The notes: a model not told the origin generated them from the sequence alone. A DNA stretch of 64,000 nt from Sambucus nigra (GCA_949130495.1 OX422211.1:636253717-636317716), one strand, 5' to 3'. Counted from the first letter of the stretch, positions 34,916 to 46,061 are shown. Program-made: numbers and translations.

Positions 34916-36605
34916 ATGATATCGGAGATGACACTACCACCTCCTCCACCTGATAGTGGAGTAGGACCTAGTTCCAGTCATGCACCACCTCAGTCTGAGA
35001 TAGATGATGTGGCAGCCGCCCTGAAGTCTTTAGAAGGAAGACAGCGGATTATGTAGGAGAAATTTACAGCTCTTAACCAAAACAGACTAAGACCACTAGG
35101 AGTCTCACCAGAGATAATCACTCCGGTAGAAGCTCCAGGGCAACATGAGGCCAGGGGACCACTCCAGGCACCACGTAAAGACTTACTGCCTCCACAGTGA
35201 CAGAGGGATGTTGCTGATCCCCGGTGTCTACGCCTGGGGAGGCAAGGAAACCCTTGCCTAGAAGACAGATATGATGATATGGAGGTGGAAGAGCCCCCAT
35301 AGAGTGTTGGGAGCCATATCAGGTCTTCAACAATACTGTGCTACCTATTCAGGAGAGAAGAAGGAAGTGTGAAAGGCAAAATCCCGACAATCGCTCGAGG
35401 GTCTCTACTTTCGATCGTCTGAGTAGGGGGTCGACCTTTGAGAGGCTGGGCCCAGTAAATGACTTGCGGGAAAAATTGTCCCGATCTAGAAGTATTGCGA
35501 GGTCGAGGAGGGAGGTAGTAGATGGACGACCCCACAAGGGCTGACCCCATGGACAGGATGATGGCCAGGTGGAAGTAAACAGTCGATACAGGCCTACCGC
35601 AGTAGAACCCTCCATCCACCTCAAAGAGGCGGTAGGGGATAATATATGCCAAGCCAAACCTACGAGGCCCTGGAACAACTCGATCCAAAGGCTGGAGGAT
35701 AAAATTGGTGACATTCTGAAGAGCAGGGGCCCCCCTTCAAAGAGGATACTCCATAGGCTCACCCTTTATGGCAAAGATAATTAACTTCCCAATGATATCT
35801 AAGTTTAAGCCACTTGTGGTCACCCCAAGATATGACGGGGGTACCAACCCTGTCCATCATATTGAGATCTACCAATCAACGGAAGATATATACTCTATCT
35901 TAGATGAGATGAGGTGTCATGCCTTTTCTGGCACTCTGACTAGGGATGCACATGTCTGGTATATGTCTCTTCCAAAGAAGTCCATTGAAAGCTTTAAGCA
36001 GTTAGCAGACCGGTTTATCCATAACTTTTTCTTTGGAGTGAGGCCACAGAAGAAGACCACGCACCTGATCTATGTTAAGTAGTTGAAGAATGGGAGTCTA
36101 AGAGACTAAATAGCCAGATTTAACAAACAAAAGTTAGAGGTCGAAGACTATGAGGAAAGCATATCCATGACAACCCTCATTGGAGGACTCCAGAAGGGGA
36201 ATCTTTTATAGAAGCTTGCTGAAGACCCTCCGAAGACAATGGCTCAATTATTATCAACAGCGGGAAAGGTGATGAATACCGAAGAGGCGATGGCCGCAAA
36301 ATACGAAGATGAAAAAGGAGGCACTAGTGGGGGTAAGTACTAGAAAAAGAATAAGGAGGGGAAGAAGAGGCTGGCAGATGATAAATTTGCTGATTATACC
36401 CCTCTGACAGTCAGCTGTGAACACATTCTGAATAAGATAAAGAGCGACCGATCCTTAAAGTGGTCTGAGAAATTGAGGGCAACCCCTCACAAGAGGAACA
36501 AAAACCTATGGTGTGAATTTCACCAAGACCATGGCCATGTGACCGACAAGTGTTTTGCTCTGAAAGATGAAATTGAAAAAATGTTAAAAGAAGGGAAGCT
36601 TCATG
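34916..36605 (+). pseudogene. Element C gag pseudogene
   Basis: Begins MISEMTLPPPPPDSGVGPSS. Several stops and frameshifts occur in the linker (to about 35765). The capsid-like domain is clear at 35768-36300: KFKPLVVTPRYDGGTNPVHH, FSGTLTRDAHVWYMSLPKKS and FKQLADRFIHNFFFGVRPQK. A C-x2-H-x4-H-x4-C knuckle (CEFHQDHGHVTDKC, near 36510-36552) is followed by ALKDEIEKMLKEGKL at the junction with integrase. It is a member of the retrotransposon gag family (PF03732 as I recall it). Confidence 0.82.
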
Positions 36606-36606
36606 G

Positions 36607-37824
36607 ATGGACCCTCTAATCAGATACATTCAAAAGGGGGAGATGCCAGAAGCAAAACAAGAAAGGAAGAAGTTGAGATACAGAGCTGCAAAATTCACTG
36701 TCATCAGAGACACCTTGTACAAAAAGGGGTTCTTGCTCTCTTTACTCAGGTGTGTGCACCCGTCTGAAGTCCGACACATTTTTCAAGATGTGCACGAGGG
36801 GTCATGTTCAAGCCATATTGGGGGCAGGTCATTAGCAAAGAGGATATTAACCCAGGGATACTGGTGGCCGACCTTGGGGAAAGATGCCACGGCATACGTA
36901 AAAAGGTGTGATAAATGTCAAAGGTTCGCCACCATCCCTCACCAGCCCCATCAGCCACTTACCTACATAACATCCCCATGGCCATTCGCAGTATGGGGAA
37001 TCGATCTAGTAGGACCCTTGCCTAGGGTCGTCAATAACTATCTATACTTGATCATAGCAATTGACTATTTCTTAAAATGGGTGTAAGCGGAGCCGATGGT
37101 CATGATTACCGAGCAGAAGAACTTCCAGTTTATATTTAAAAACATTATATGTAGATATGGTATCCCCAACACTCTCATCTCAGATAACGGGACACAATTC
37201 AAGAATGCATCCCTGGAGAAATACTGCGAAAGGGTCGGTGTTAAACAATTCTTCTCAACCTCAGGCCGACCTCAGCCTAATGGGCAAACTAAGGTTACAA
37301 ATTGAAGAATACTAGACGGGGTCAAGAAAAAACTGGAGGAGGCAAAAGGAATATGGGTTGAGGAATTATACGCTATATTGTGGGCCTACAGGACGACGAC
37401 CAAGACTCCTACTCGGGAAACCCCATTTATGCTAGCGTATGGCTCAGAAGCCATCATCCCCATCGAGATTAGGTTTCTTACTCACAGATTCCAAATGTAT
37501 AACCCCCAGAGGAATATGGAAGAAAGGAGACTTGATCTAGACTCGATTGAGGAGAGAAGAGAAGACACTGAGATAAGGCAAGCAACCTATCAGCAAAGGA
37601 CTGCCAGGTTTTACAACCAAAGGGTGAAGCAAAGGCCAATCATCATGGGGGACCTAGTCCTCAAGCAGACATGGAAGAAACCTAACAAGCTCCACCCAAA
37701 TTGGCATGACCCATATAGGGTCATTGATGAAGTTGTCCCTGGAACCTATAGACTAGAAAACCTTAAAGGGGAACCCTTTTCCAACCCCGGGAATGCAGAT
37801 CATTTGAAGAAGTACTATCAATAA
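36607..37824 (+). pseudogene. Element C integrase, catalytic Glu replaced
   Basis: N-terminal MDPLIRYIQKGEMPEAKQER, then the zinc-binding region (VHEGSCSSHIG...CDKC). The core has IIAIDYFLKW (first Asp), LISDNGTQF (second Asp) and NGQTKVTN, in which the third acidic residue is Lys (codon 37291-37293, a likely G-to-A change). Stops follow FLKWV at 37084 and VTN near 37303. The C-terminal part, open at 37378-37824, has MLAYGSEAIIPIEI, RFYNQRVKQRPIIMGDLVLK and WHDPYRVIDEVVPGTYRLEN. It is out of frame with gag across the deletion junction. Confidence 0.87.
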
Positions 37825-37960
37825 TGTTGTAATTTCCTATCGGACCATAGTTGTAATGAGTGTGTAGCTCCAACGGAACACTTGATGTTAATGAGAATGT
37901 CATATTGGCCACTCATTTTGTGTTTGTTAATTCAAGTATGATTAGGGTTATAATCGTTAA

Positions 37961-39186
37961 ACCACCCTCGGCTATGATGAGGGTGAATGGTAGGGACGAC
38001 CCCCCATTCACTCTCAAGAAAGACGGGGGGGACTTGAAATTTAAAACATCATTAATTTGGTGGATAACCACCCTCGGCTAAGATGAGGGTGAATGGTAGG
38101 GACGACCCTCCATTCACTCTCAAGAAAGACGAGGGGGGACATTAAATTGAAAACATCATTAATTTGGTGGATAACCACCCTCGGCTATGATGAGGGTAAA
38201 TGGTAGGGATTACCCTCCATTCACTCTCAAGAAAGACGAGGGGGGACTTGAAATTTAAAACATCATTAATTTGGTGGATAACCACCCTTGGCTAAGATGA
38301 GGGTGAACGGTAGGGATGTCCCTCCATTCACTCTTAAGAAAGACGAGGGGGAGTTTAAATTGAAAACATCTATGATGAGGGTAAATGGTAGGGATGACCC
38401 TCCATTCACTCTCAAGAAAGACGAGTGGGGACTTGAAATTTAAAACATCATTAATTTGGTGGATAATCACCTTCGACTAAGATGAGGCTGAATGGTAGGG
38501 ATGACCCTCCATTCACTCTCAAAAAAGACGAGGGGGGACTTTAAATTGAAAACATCATTAATTTGGTGGACAACCACCCTCGGCTATAATGAGGGTGAAT
38601 GGTAGGGATGACCCTCCATTCACTCTCAAGAAAGAAGAGGGGGGGGGGGGGGGACTTAAAACTTAAAACATCATTAAATTGGTGGATAACCACCCTAGGC
38701 TATAATGAGGGTGAATGGTAGGGACGACCCTCCATTCACTCTCAAGAAAGATGAGGGGGGACTTGAAATTTAAAACATCATTAATTTGGTGGATAACCAC
38801 CCTCGTCTATAATGAGGGTGAATGGTAGGGACGACCCTCCATTCACTCTCAAGAAAGATGAGGGGGGACTTGAAATTTTAAACATCATTAATTTGGTAGA
38901 TAACCACCCTCGGCTATAATGAGGGTGAATGGTAGGGACGACCCTCCATTCACTCTCAAGAAAGACGAGGGGGACTTAAAACTTAAAATATCATTAAATT
39001 GGTGGATAACCACCCTCGGCTATAATGAGGGTGAATGGTAGGGCCGACCCTCCATTCACTCTCAACGAGGGGGGACTTTAAATTGAAAACATCATTAATT
39101 TGGTGGATAACCACCCTCGGTTAAGATGAGGGTGAATGGTAGGGACGACCCTCCAATCACTCCCAAGAAAGACGAGGGGGGACTTG
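37961..39186 (+). repeat. Tandem array, about 105 bp x 12, with a hairpin in each unit
   Basis: Units begin accaccctcggctataatga (near 37961, 38069, 38175, 38281, then a shortened one near 38371, 38467, 38573, 38690, 38796, 38904, 39010, 39110). Each contains gagggtgaatggtaggg facing ccctccattcactctc around a short loop, an imperfect stem of about 16 bp. A run of 15 G at 38639-38653 interrupts one unit. The array lies between integrase and the polypurine tract of element C. Confidence 0.92.
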
Positions 39187-39519
39187 GATGATGGATAACA
39201 AATATAACAGCCAAGACGAATCACGCAAGAGGCAAGCATAGAAGACAGGAAGAGACATTATATTATAAATCAGGTGTTACAAATGCTTGTCCAACAAAAA
39301 TAAAGTACAAAAATATAACTTTAAGAAGTTATATTGTAGCTCACGAACTTTCTAAAACATATTAAAATGACCTATAATTGGGTTGTGAGCCCACATGGGT
39401 ATGATTCATTCAGTAGCCGCATATAGTACCTTAAACACGAGTAGCGTATAATCACAAGAATTTTCTAGTTATTTAATAAACACTTCATGGTTATGCGTTC
39501 CTCTTTCTTGGACTCTTCA
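39187..39519. other. Remnant 3' end of element C, then unclassified
   Basis: Continues element-like sequence (ggataacaaatataacagcc, caagacgaatcacgcaagag) up to about 39340 without reaching an LTR. The remainder is unclassified. Confidence 0.45.
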
Positions 39520-40185
39520 TTGTTGTTTTTGCTTTTCACACCCCCAATGCCCTCTTTTAACCCCAAAACAAACGTCTACTGGTCAATTTCAAGAATCACG
39601 AGTTCGATGAGGACACTTACACTTCATCTAAGTTACTTTTGTACCTTTAAGGGTGTTTGTTGGCCTGTCTAGGTCACTCGATTGCTATTTTAAGTTTTCA
39701 CCCCTTAAATCCCATTTTAGCCCCAAAGTGAACACTTACTAGTCAATTTCAAAAACCAGGAGTCCAATGAGACAAGACACTTCCTACAATTTACTTCGTA
39801 ACTCTTGTGGTGAATGTAAATCTATCTGAGCCACACAATTGTTGTTTTGAGTTTTCCCCACCTATGTTCCATATTTAACCCCAAAACAAATGTCTACTAA
39901 TCAATTTCGAACAACCGGGAGTCCGATGAGGACATAGACACTTCCTATAAGTTACCTTTGAACCTCCTGGGAGTATGTGCCTGTCTCTCTCCGAAAAACT
40001 CGGTTGCTATTTTCAGCCTTTTCCCCTTAAATCATATTTTTAGCACCAAAGCAAGCATAAACTAATTAATTTCGAAAACCGAATCTAGCGAGGTCACAGT
40101 GACTTCTTTTAGGTTATCTTGGTACCTTTGGGGGTGTTATTCTATCTATTCGGGATACTTCATTATTGTTTTCAATTTTATATGG
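39520..40185. repeat. Diverged tandem repeat, about 160 bp x 4
   Basis: Unit starts with ttgttgttttk...cttttcac at about 39521, 39679, 39838, 40001 and a fifth partial near 40168. The internal landmarks taaccccaaaacaaaygtct and gatgaggacac...cttcctataagttac recur in each. The copies are considerably diverged, so the array is old. Confidence 0.8.
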
Positions 40186-41715
40186 TGTTTGATAACATTG
40201 GCGATCTTTTCGACGGTGATGCATGCTTGAATTAATTGGGTCCATATATTACAAAATAAAATCATAATGGAATAGTAAATGAAATTAATGGCATAAAGTA
40301 CTTCCAAATGACATTAAAAAATTAACACAAACAAACAGATCAATAATTCTAACTAAAATTCAAACAAACAAGTATACAAATATTCTCGTAAATTAATCCT
40401 AAAATTATACTACAAAAACCAATTAACAATCCGCGTTTTCAATTGGCTCACCCTCAACCTCTTATCACCACTACAAATCAATCCAATAAAAAAATAATGA
40501 TATTAAGCAATAACCAAGAATGAAAATTACCTTTTATACTCATCAATCCACATATTGAAACTCTCCTCCGTATATAATCTTTTGTGTTAGATTTTCATAT
40601 ACAATCTTCCAACAAATTCAATTACGAACATAAACCCCTTAGCATGCAACAATGTCATAAAAGACAATAAAAATAGTCAACAAAAAAGAAGTAATTTGTC
40701 TGACCCGGTATTATCAACTTAACCAGCCAAGTGGCGAGCCATGATAGAGGCCACCAACGATGAATCAACCTGCTAGATAGTAAAACTCCCAAAGGCACAT
40801 CAATGAAAACAATGATAGCCATATAGGTTTCACAAACAACCGTACATACCAAACATGTTCACAGTACACTAAATCATGTACATATTTCAATTCATTATTA
40901 TACAACAGTAATCATAATTGTCCCGACCTCAATTCACAGTTAAACCATGTTAACAATACACTAAATCTAACAGACCAATTATATCTACCATACTAAATCT
41001 AGCACACCAATTATATTATTACTGGGGCTTGATAAGTAGAACTGAACTAAACAAAATCAAAATGGCAGTAATTTCTTTTGAAAAATAAAGTAATTTCATT
41101 CAAAACAACAATATGTTCATAGCAACATACATTCAAAACAGAGTACAAAATACTAAAATAGTTCCAAACAGTACAATAATTAATTATAACACTGTAAAAA
41201 CCTTGTAAGGAAGAATCATTCTAAGTATAACACTAAAATCGTTAAATATCTCCGGTTCACTTAGCCGGAATCAAAACCTTATAAGTAATTATAAAACTAT
41301 GAACATACAACCAACAAGGAAAATAGTGACGACTCGTAAACTCCATGTAATTATAAGAACCAAATACCTAAGAATCATTCTAAGCAAAAAAATAACATCA
41401 TAAATATTGATAACACAACCCATAAGAATGTTAATAAATATAAATCAAAATATTCATACATCCCTTAATCAAAATGATAACGAGCATAACTCTACAGTAC
41501 CATAAACATAAAGCAAGGACCCAAAATCAAAACTGGAAGCCTAAAGTAAATAACTTAATACAACTATGGTAACCTAACTTGAGGAATAACAACAACCAAT
41601 TTTCTCTTATCCCACTTTCCATTCTCATTCATTACATGTTTGGATAATCCTCTGACAACTCTACAATAATGTTTCAAACTAAAACATAATAAACATTTAT
41701 ATACTTCTTACAACA
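40186..41715. other. CACTA interior, AT-rich, no gene recognised
   Basis: No coding frame with protein-like composition on either strand. A short repeat, acactaaatctarcanaccaa / ttatatctaccatactaaat, is near 40960-41010. Confidence 0.45.
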
Positions 41716-41945
41716 ATCAAATGAAACATAAATAAACATTTATATCTGATTTATATAGCAAACCAACAAACGAAATGAAATCGGATATAACAAACTCACA
41801 GCAACGAAATGAAATCAAATATAACGAAATGAAACATAAATAAACATTTATATCTGATTTATATAAGAAACTAACCAACGAAATGAAATCAAATATAATA
41901 AACTCACACCAATGAAATGAAATCAGACATAACGAAATGAACAAA
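41716..41945. repeat. Tandem repeat, 108 bp x 2
   Basis: atgaaacataaataaacatt at 41721 and again at 41829, with the rest of the unit (aacgaaatgaaatcaratat, aactcacarcaaygaaatga) repeated. Shorter aaatgaaat units extend to about 42060. Confidence 0.85.
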
Positions 41946-42169
41946 CAAACGAAATGAAATGCTTCTGAGAAAAGGGAGAAAACTCACAACAAAGAAATGA
42001 AATGCCTCTAAGAAAACCAAAATGATGAAACAAAATGACGGAACAAACCAAATGAAATGACAGAACAAACCAAAAACTCACAGCAACCAAATAAAAGAGA
42101 GAGCAGAGAAGGGGCGAGAGCCGTGAAAAGAGAGAGGAGAAAAGAGGAAAATTAAAGTTAGGTGAAAAT

Positions 42170-42617
42170 TTATGTGACTCCTAATAGCAGTCACCAATTA
42201 AGTCTTAGGAAAAAGTTTGTGACTCCTAGGAGCAGTTACAAATTTGTGAGTTAGGCTAAAAATTATGACTGCTACGAGCAGTTACAAATTTATGACTGCT
42301 GATAGCAGTCACAAATTTAGCATTAGACCAAAATTTATGACTCTTCATAGCGGTTATAATTTTGTAACTGCTCATAAGAGTCATAACTTATAAATTTGTG
42401 ACTGCTTATAGGAGTCACAAATTAATTATATGGTGACATTTGTGACTGTCATTAGCGGTGACAAACTAATTAACTCAATTTTTTTATTACCCATTGATTT
42501 TATCACCCCTAATGGGAGTTATAAATAATTTTGTTACTGCTCCAGGGAGTGATAAGTTTGTCACCCCCATTAGCAGCCAAAATAAGGGAGTCATAAAATT
42601 AGCATTTTGGTGTAGTG
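42170..42617. repeat. CACTA right end: subterminal repeats and TIR
   Basis: At least eight variants of gtgactgct(a/c)nnagcagttacaaa and its complement between 42170 and 42590, then cattttggtgtagtg (42603-42617), the reverse complement of the left TIR. TSD TAT follows at 42618-42620. The region 41946-42169 before it is purine-rich and non-coding. Confidence 0.87.
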
Positions 42618-42842
42618 TATGATCAAAACCAAATTTTATCTATAATTACGAAATACAGAGCTATTACGTGAAGTATCAGTGAAGGGAGTTAAAATAACAC
42701 CTTCTTCCACTAAGTAAACCATCTTTAAATGGGATTAACTCTTACCAAGCTATAAAAAATCATTCCAAACCTCAAAAATACAAAACACCCAAAATTACCC
42801 TAGCTTCATAACAAATCACCCAATCTTCATAAAACACTGTCT

Positions 42843-43740
42843 TTAAGTGCTAGAAGTCCCCGCTTTGTCATCATTTTTATCCCCCGGAGGTCCTAAAGTC
42901 TTCCACTCCTGGTTAACACTATGTATGCGCTCCATAGAGAGGTACGCCTTGATAAGCCTGGATAAAACCACAACACCTTCCTCCATGGTGCCAAAGGTGA
43001 TGAACCACCTTTGACTAGTCTCTTCCTTCATGATTTTCTCCACCACCCACTTCCACAACCACCTCAGATAGTCCCCAAACACATGTCAGGTCCCTTATTC
43101 AAAATCTAATTGATAGGTAGACGACCGACGACGTTGACATAGGGAGCCCAACATCATTCACAACGATTCAGTTATATTCTCCACCGGGAAGAAGTTTATT
43201 ATGCGAGTGGCAACAACTTATTCCCACCATACTTAGCACAAAAGATGCCAGGGAAAATAGAAGGAAGTCTGGTGAAGGCCAACCAATTGCACATACCGAT
43301 ACTCTCCAAGATGAAAAATAGGTTGTAGGTCCCCCCACCATGGCACTGACTAACGAAGACACCGAACTCCTTGCTCCCAAAATGATTTTACCTAGTGCTC
43401 TAATGATGGGACAAAATTAAAGAAAAGTCATATAAAAAAATTAGGTACACCCATTAGGGGATACTCATGAAGGGCCGTCGAACTAAACCTATTTGCAAAC
43501 CACGTGAAGAATATTATACGGATCCCCGTCAGAAAGTCAGAAAAATCCTCTCTCCAAGCATCTAACCCATTGAGGGTCTTAGCCAGCACCACCGGCGCAT
43601 AATTATGGTGGTAAGATATCCATGCCGTTATCGTATCCACTTGGGGGTTTGATATCAAGTTCCCGATCATGAGTAAAAGCTTCGCAGTAAGGCCCAAGGC
43701 AATAGGTTCATCTATAAGGGTAAATTTTCAATTAAATCAA
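42843..43740 (-). pseudogene. Antisense ORF of element A (DUF7745-like?)
   Basis: Minus strand, three pieces in different frames. 43697-43428: NPQVDTITAWISYHHNYAPV then VLAKTLNGLDAWREDF and FFTWFANRFSS. 43380-43168: a broken middle. 43082-42843: FGDYLRWLWKWVVEKIMKEE ending GDKNDDKAGTSST and a stop. The first piece resembles, from memory, the plant retroelement-associated domain annotated as DUF7745 (VDxxxxxxI...P..LAxT...L..C). It sits on the strand opposite to element A pol and downstream of it once the CACTA element is removed, as expected for a Tat/Ogre antisense ORF and in parallel with element B. The family name is tentative. Confidence 0.5.
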
Positions 43741-44427
43741 TTTGTATGTGTTGTCATAATTCCGATAAAAACTATTTGAGTCATAACATATAAGTTGTAT
43801 TTATGACCTTTCAAGCCTATGACGTTTTTGTTGAAGACGTAGCATCCCGATCAAAGCGATTACATCTTATGCCTCATTTTCGTGCCTCATTTTCATCATC
43901 AATAGTTCAAGGATCTATTAATTACGAATGCTTATATTATGCTGGGCCTTGGAAATTTTGTATTGGGTGTTAAAAAAAATTTATTCATCTTTATTAAAAT
44001 GACTTTATATTTTCATTAAAAAAATAGTTTGATTTTTCAAAAGTTATTAGAATGACTTTCATAGGTTGTTTGAACGAGATTTCTGGTCGTTCGAATGAGA
44101 TATCTAACGAGGTCATTTTTCTCTCTGCAACTTTCTCATTTGAAGTTTCGTTCTTATCTCATTCAAACAAGATGGATGCATTGTTTGAACGAGTGTGAAT
44201 GTCGTTCGAACGACCGGAGCAGTTTTTGGAAAATGGAAGTTTTTCATGCAATTTTTCTCTTAACCACCCACTACTTTTCCCAACCATTTTTATTGACTTT
44301 TACCATCGTTTAAGAGGAAAACACTCTTGGAAAAGTCCCATGAGTTTTTGTTGATCTTTGATGGTTTAATTTTCCAAACAAAAACCAAGATTTACACCTA
44401 AATTATTTTATGATCAAAGTTTCAACA
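43741..44427. other. Unclassified; repeated ttcgaacgacc-type words
   Basis: No coding frame. The words gaacgagatttctggtcgtt, cgaatgagatatctaac, tttgaacgagtgtgaatgtc and gttcgaacgacc recur within 44070-44220, as in some plant LTRs. It may hold the 3' LTR of element A, but no matching 5' copy was found. Confidence 0.4.
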
Positions 44428-45141
44428 TGATATATATTTGAGATCAGTTTTTATCATCGAGTTCATTATTCTCTACATCACTGAGATTTTTCTCGTGGAG
44501 GATTCTATGTTCGTTGGTGTACATACGGTGGACTCCGTATGTTTGACGATAGCAGTGCTCCCATCGATGAATGTAGAGGTGTAGGTGAACTCCTACATTG
44601 TCACTTGGCGGAGGTTGAAGGAATGAAGAGCATCAAGGATTGCGGGGGAATCGAGTCATTGTGTAAGTATTTTTTAGTGTCTTTTTGTAGTTATGTACTT
44701 CGTGGACTTGTGGTTAGGCCGTCCAAGATTTTTTCGTTGTGGATTTTCCTCATACATCGATGCATTATAGTTGTGTATTTTTATCTTGCAAATTCAATTA
44801 GATGCAGACTTAGGCTTAACAAGATAAAAATTGGTTTAATCACAAAAATGGTGTAATTTTTTATTAATCAAATTGGATTATTTAGTTTATTTTAATTCAA
44901 GCAGGATTTATTAATTTGGCAAAAATTCATGTTAATCTTGAATTAAGTTTGGTTAAATTTGGTTTGCATAAATTTGAACTCGAATTTAAGTCTTGTATAC
45001 GAAGTGTTATTTTAATTTGAATGAAATTTTAAAATTCAAAATTTTCGGTGAACCATCCCATTGAAATTAAAATTTGGAATTTTGAGAAGCATCATCCTCT
45101 TCAGTGATATTAAAGCATAATATATAATCTTCCCATTTTCA
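44428..45141 (+). mobile_element. Ty1/copia LTR, left arm of a facing pair
   Basis: 714 bp, TGATATATAT...CCATTTTCA, followed after two bases by TGGTATAAGAGC (45144-45155), a one-base variant of TGGTATCAGAGC, the initiator-Met-tRNA primer site typical of copia elements. It matches the reverse complement of 45351-46061 along its whole length. Confidence 0.85.
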
Positions 45142-45143
45142 GG

Positions 45144-45350
45144 TGGTATAAGAGCAGGTTACACTTAAATATCGTGTGATCCTGATTTTAAAGAAATTTT
45201 AGGCTTTAATATGGAAAATATATCACTTGTTAGGATTATATATTATGCTCTGATACCAATTAAAAAACATGAATTCTCTTAGATTACAAACTCTGATACC
45301 AATTTTGATGCGAAATTTCCTTAATTTATATATTAAGCTTTGATACCACT
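45144..45350. other. Spacer with four copia primer-site-like motifs
   Basis: Besides the plus-strand motif at 45144-45155, the spacer has minus-strand versions at 45247-45258 (gctctgatacca, exact), 45291-45301 (ctctgatacca) and 45337-45348 (gctttgatacca). The sequence tatattatgctctgatacca recurs in variant form around them. No coding sequence lies between the two LTRs. Confidence 0.75.
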
Positions 45351-46061
45351 TGAAATTGGGGAAATTATATATTATGCTTTAATACAACTAAGGAGGATGA
45401 TAGTTCTCAAAATTCCAAATTTTAATTTCTAAAGGATGGTTCACCAAATATTCCGAATTTTAAAATTTCTTTCAAATTAAATTAACTCTTCGTAAACAAG
45501 GCCTCAATTCGAGTTGAAATTATGCAAACCAAATTTAAACAAACTTAATTCAAGATTAATATAAATTTTCCCAAATTAATAATTCCAACTTGGATTAAAA
45601 TAAACTAAATTACCCAATTTTATTAAGAACCAATTACACCACATTTATGATTAAACCATTTTTATCTTGTTAAGCCTAAGAATACATCTAGGTGAATTTG
45701 CAAGATAAAAATACACAACCACAATGCACCAATGTATGAGAAAAACCAACAACGGGAAAAACCTACGACGGCCCAGCCACGAGTCCACTAAGTACGAAAT
45801 TACAAAAGGACATGACAAAATACTTGCAGTATGATTCGACTCCATCGTAATCCTTGACGCTCTTAGTTACTTCAACCTCTGCCTAGTGACAAAGCAGGAG
45901 TCCACCTACGTTTTGGAATCCACCAATGGGGCACTGCTACCTTCAAACATACGGAGTTTGCCATATGTGTACCAACGAGCATAAAATACTCCGCTAGAAA
46001 CAATCTCAATGATGTAGAGAATAATGAACCTGATACCAAAATTGATATCAAACATATATCA
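45351..46061 (-). mobile_element. Ty1/copia LTR, right arm of the facing pair
   Basis: 711 bp in inverted orientation relative to 44428-45141; reads TGATATATGTTTGA...CCAATTTCA on the minus strand, then a primer-site-like motif. The arms differ at many positions, so neither is recent. Confidence 0.85.

Larger units (their letters stand above)
33832..39340 (+). mobile_element. Element C: Tat-type retrotransposon lacking protease, RT, RNase H and 3' LTR
   Basis: 5' LTR, primer site, gag, a direct jump from the end of gag into the integrase N-terminus at about 36605, integrase to 37824, then a 105-bp tandem array and a polypurine-like end (gaggggggacttgga, 39174-39188). No second LTR was found, so it is truncated at its 3' end; 39340 is where element-like sequence fades out. 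Gag and integrase resemble those of element B. Confidence 0.8.
24642..42617. mobile_element. CACTA (En/Spm) transposon, about 18 kb, carrying gene fragments
   Basis: Perfect 15-bp terminal inverted repeat (CACTACACCAAAATG at the left; the reverse complement cattttggtgtagtg ends at 42617), a 3-bp target duplication TAT, and dense palindromic subterminal repeats at both ends. No TNPD- or TNPA-like transposase is recognisable, so I treat it as non-autonomous. The interior holds J-domain exons, a SirB1/TPR-like gene fragment, a hAT-like MITE, a solo LTR, a LINE-like scrap, Tat element C and several tandem repeats. It sits in element A between integrase and antisense ORF. Confidence 0.9.
6282..43740 (+). 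mobile_element. Element A: degenerate Tat/Ogre-type Ty3/gypsy retrotransposon, interrupted
   Basis: The plus strand carries, in order, gag with a zinc knuckle, retropepsin, RT, RNase H, a second RNase H and integrase. An antisense ORF follows on the minus strand at 42843-43740. Two RNase H domains and an antisense ORF after pol are hallmarks of the Tat/Ogre branch of plant Ty3/gypsy elements. Its coding sequence becomes continuous only if element B (11943-22732) and the CACTA element (24642-42617) are removed. Many stops and frameshifts show that it is long dead. The start given is the gag ATG; the LTRs were not found, so the true ends are unknown. Confidence 0.8.

Noticed and set aside
37961..39186. 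CRISPR array
   Set aside because: Repeats are directly tandem with no unique spacers, and the DNA is plant nuclear; it is a satellite-like array in a retrotransposon.
33832..39340. Element C as a complete element
   Set aside because: No 3' LTR could be found after the polypurine-like tract, and pol lacks protease, RT and RNase H.
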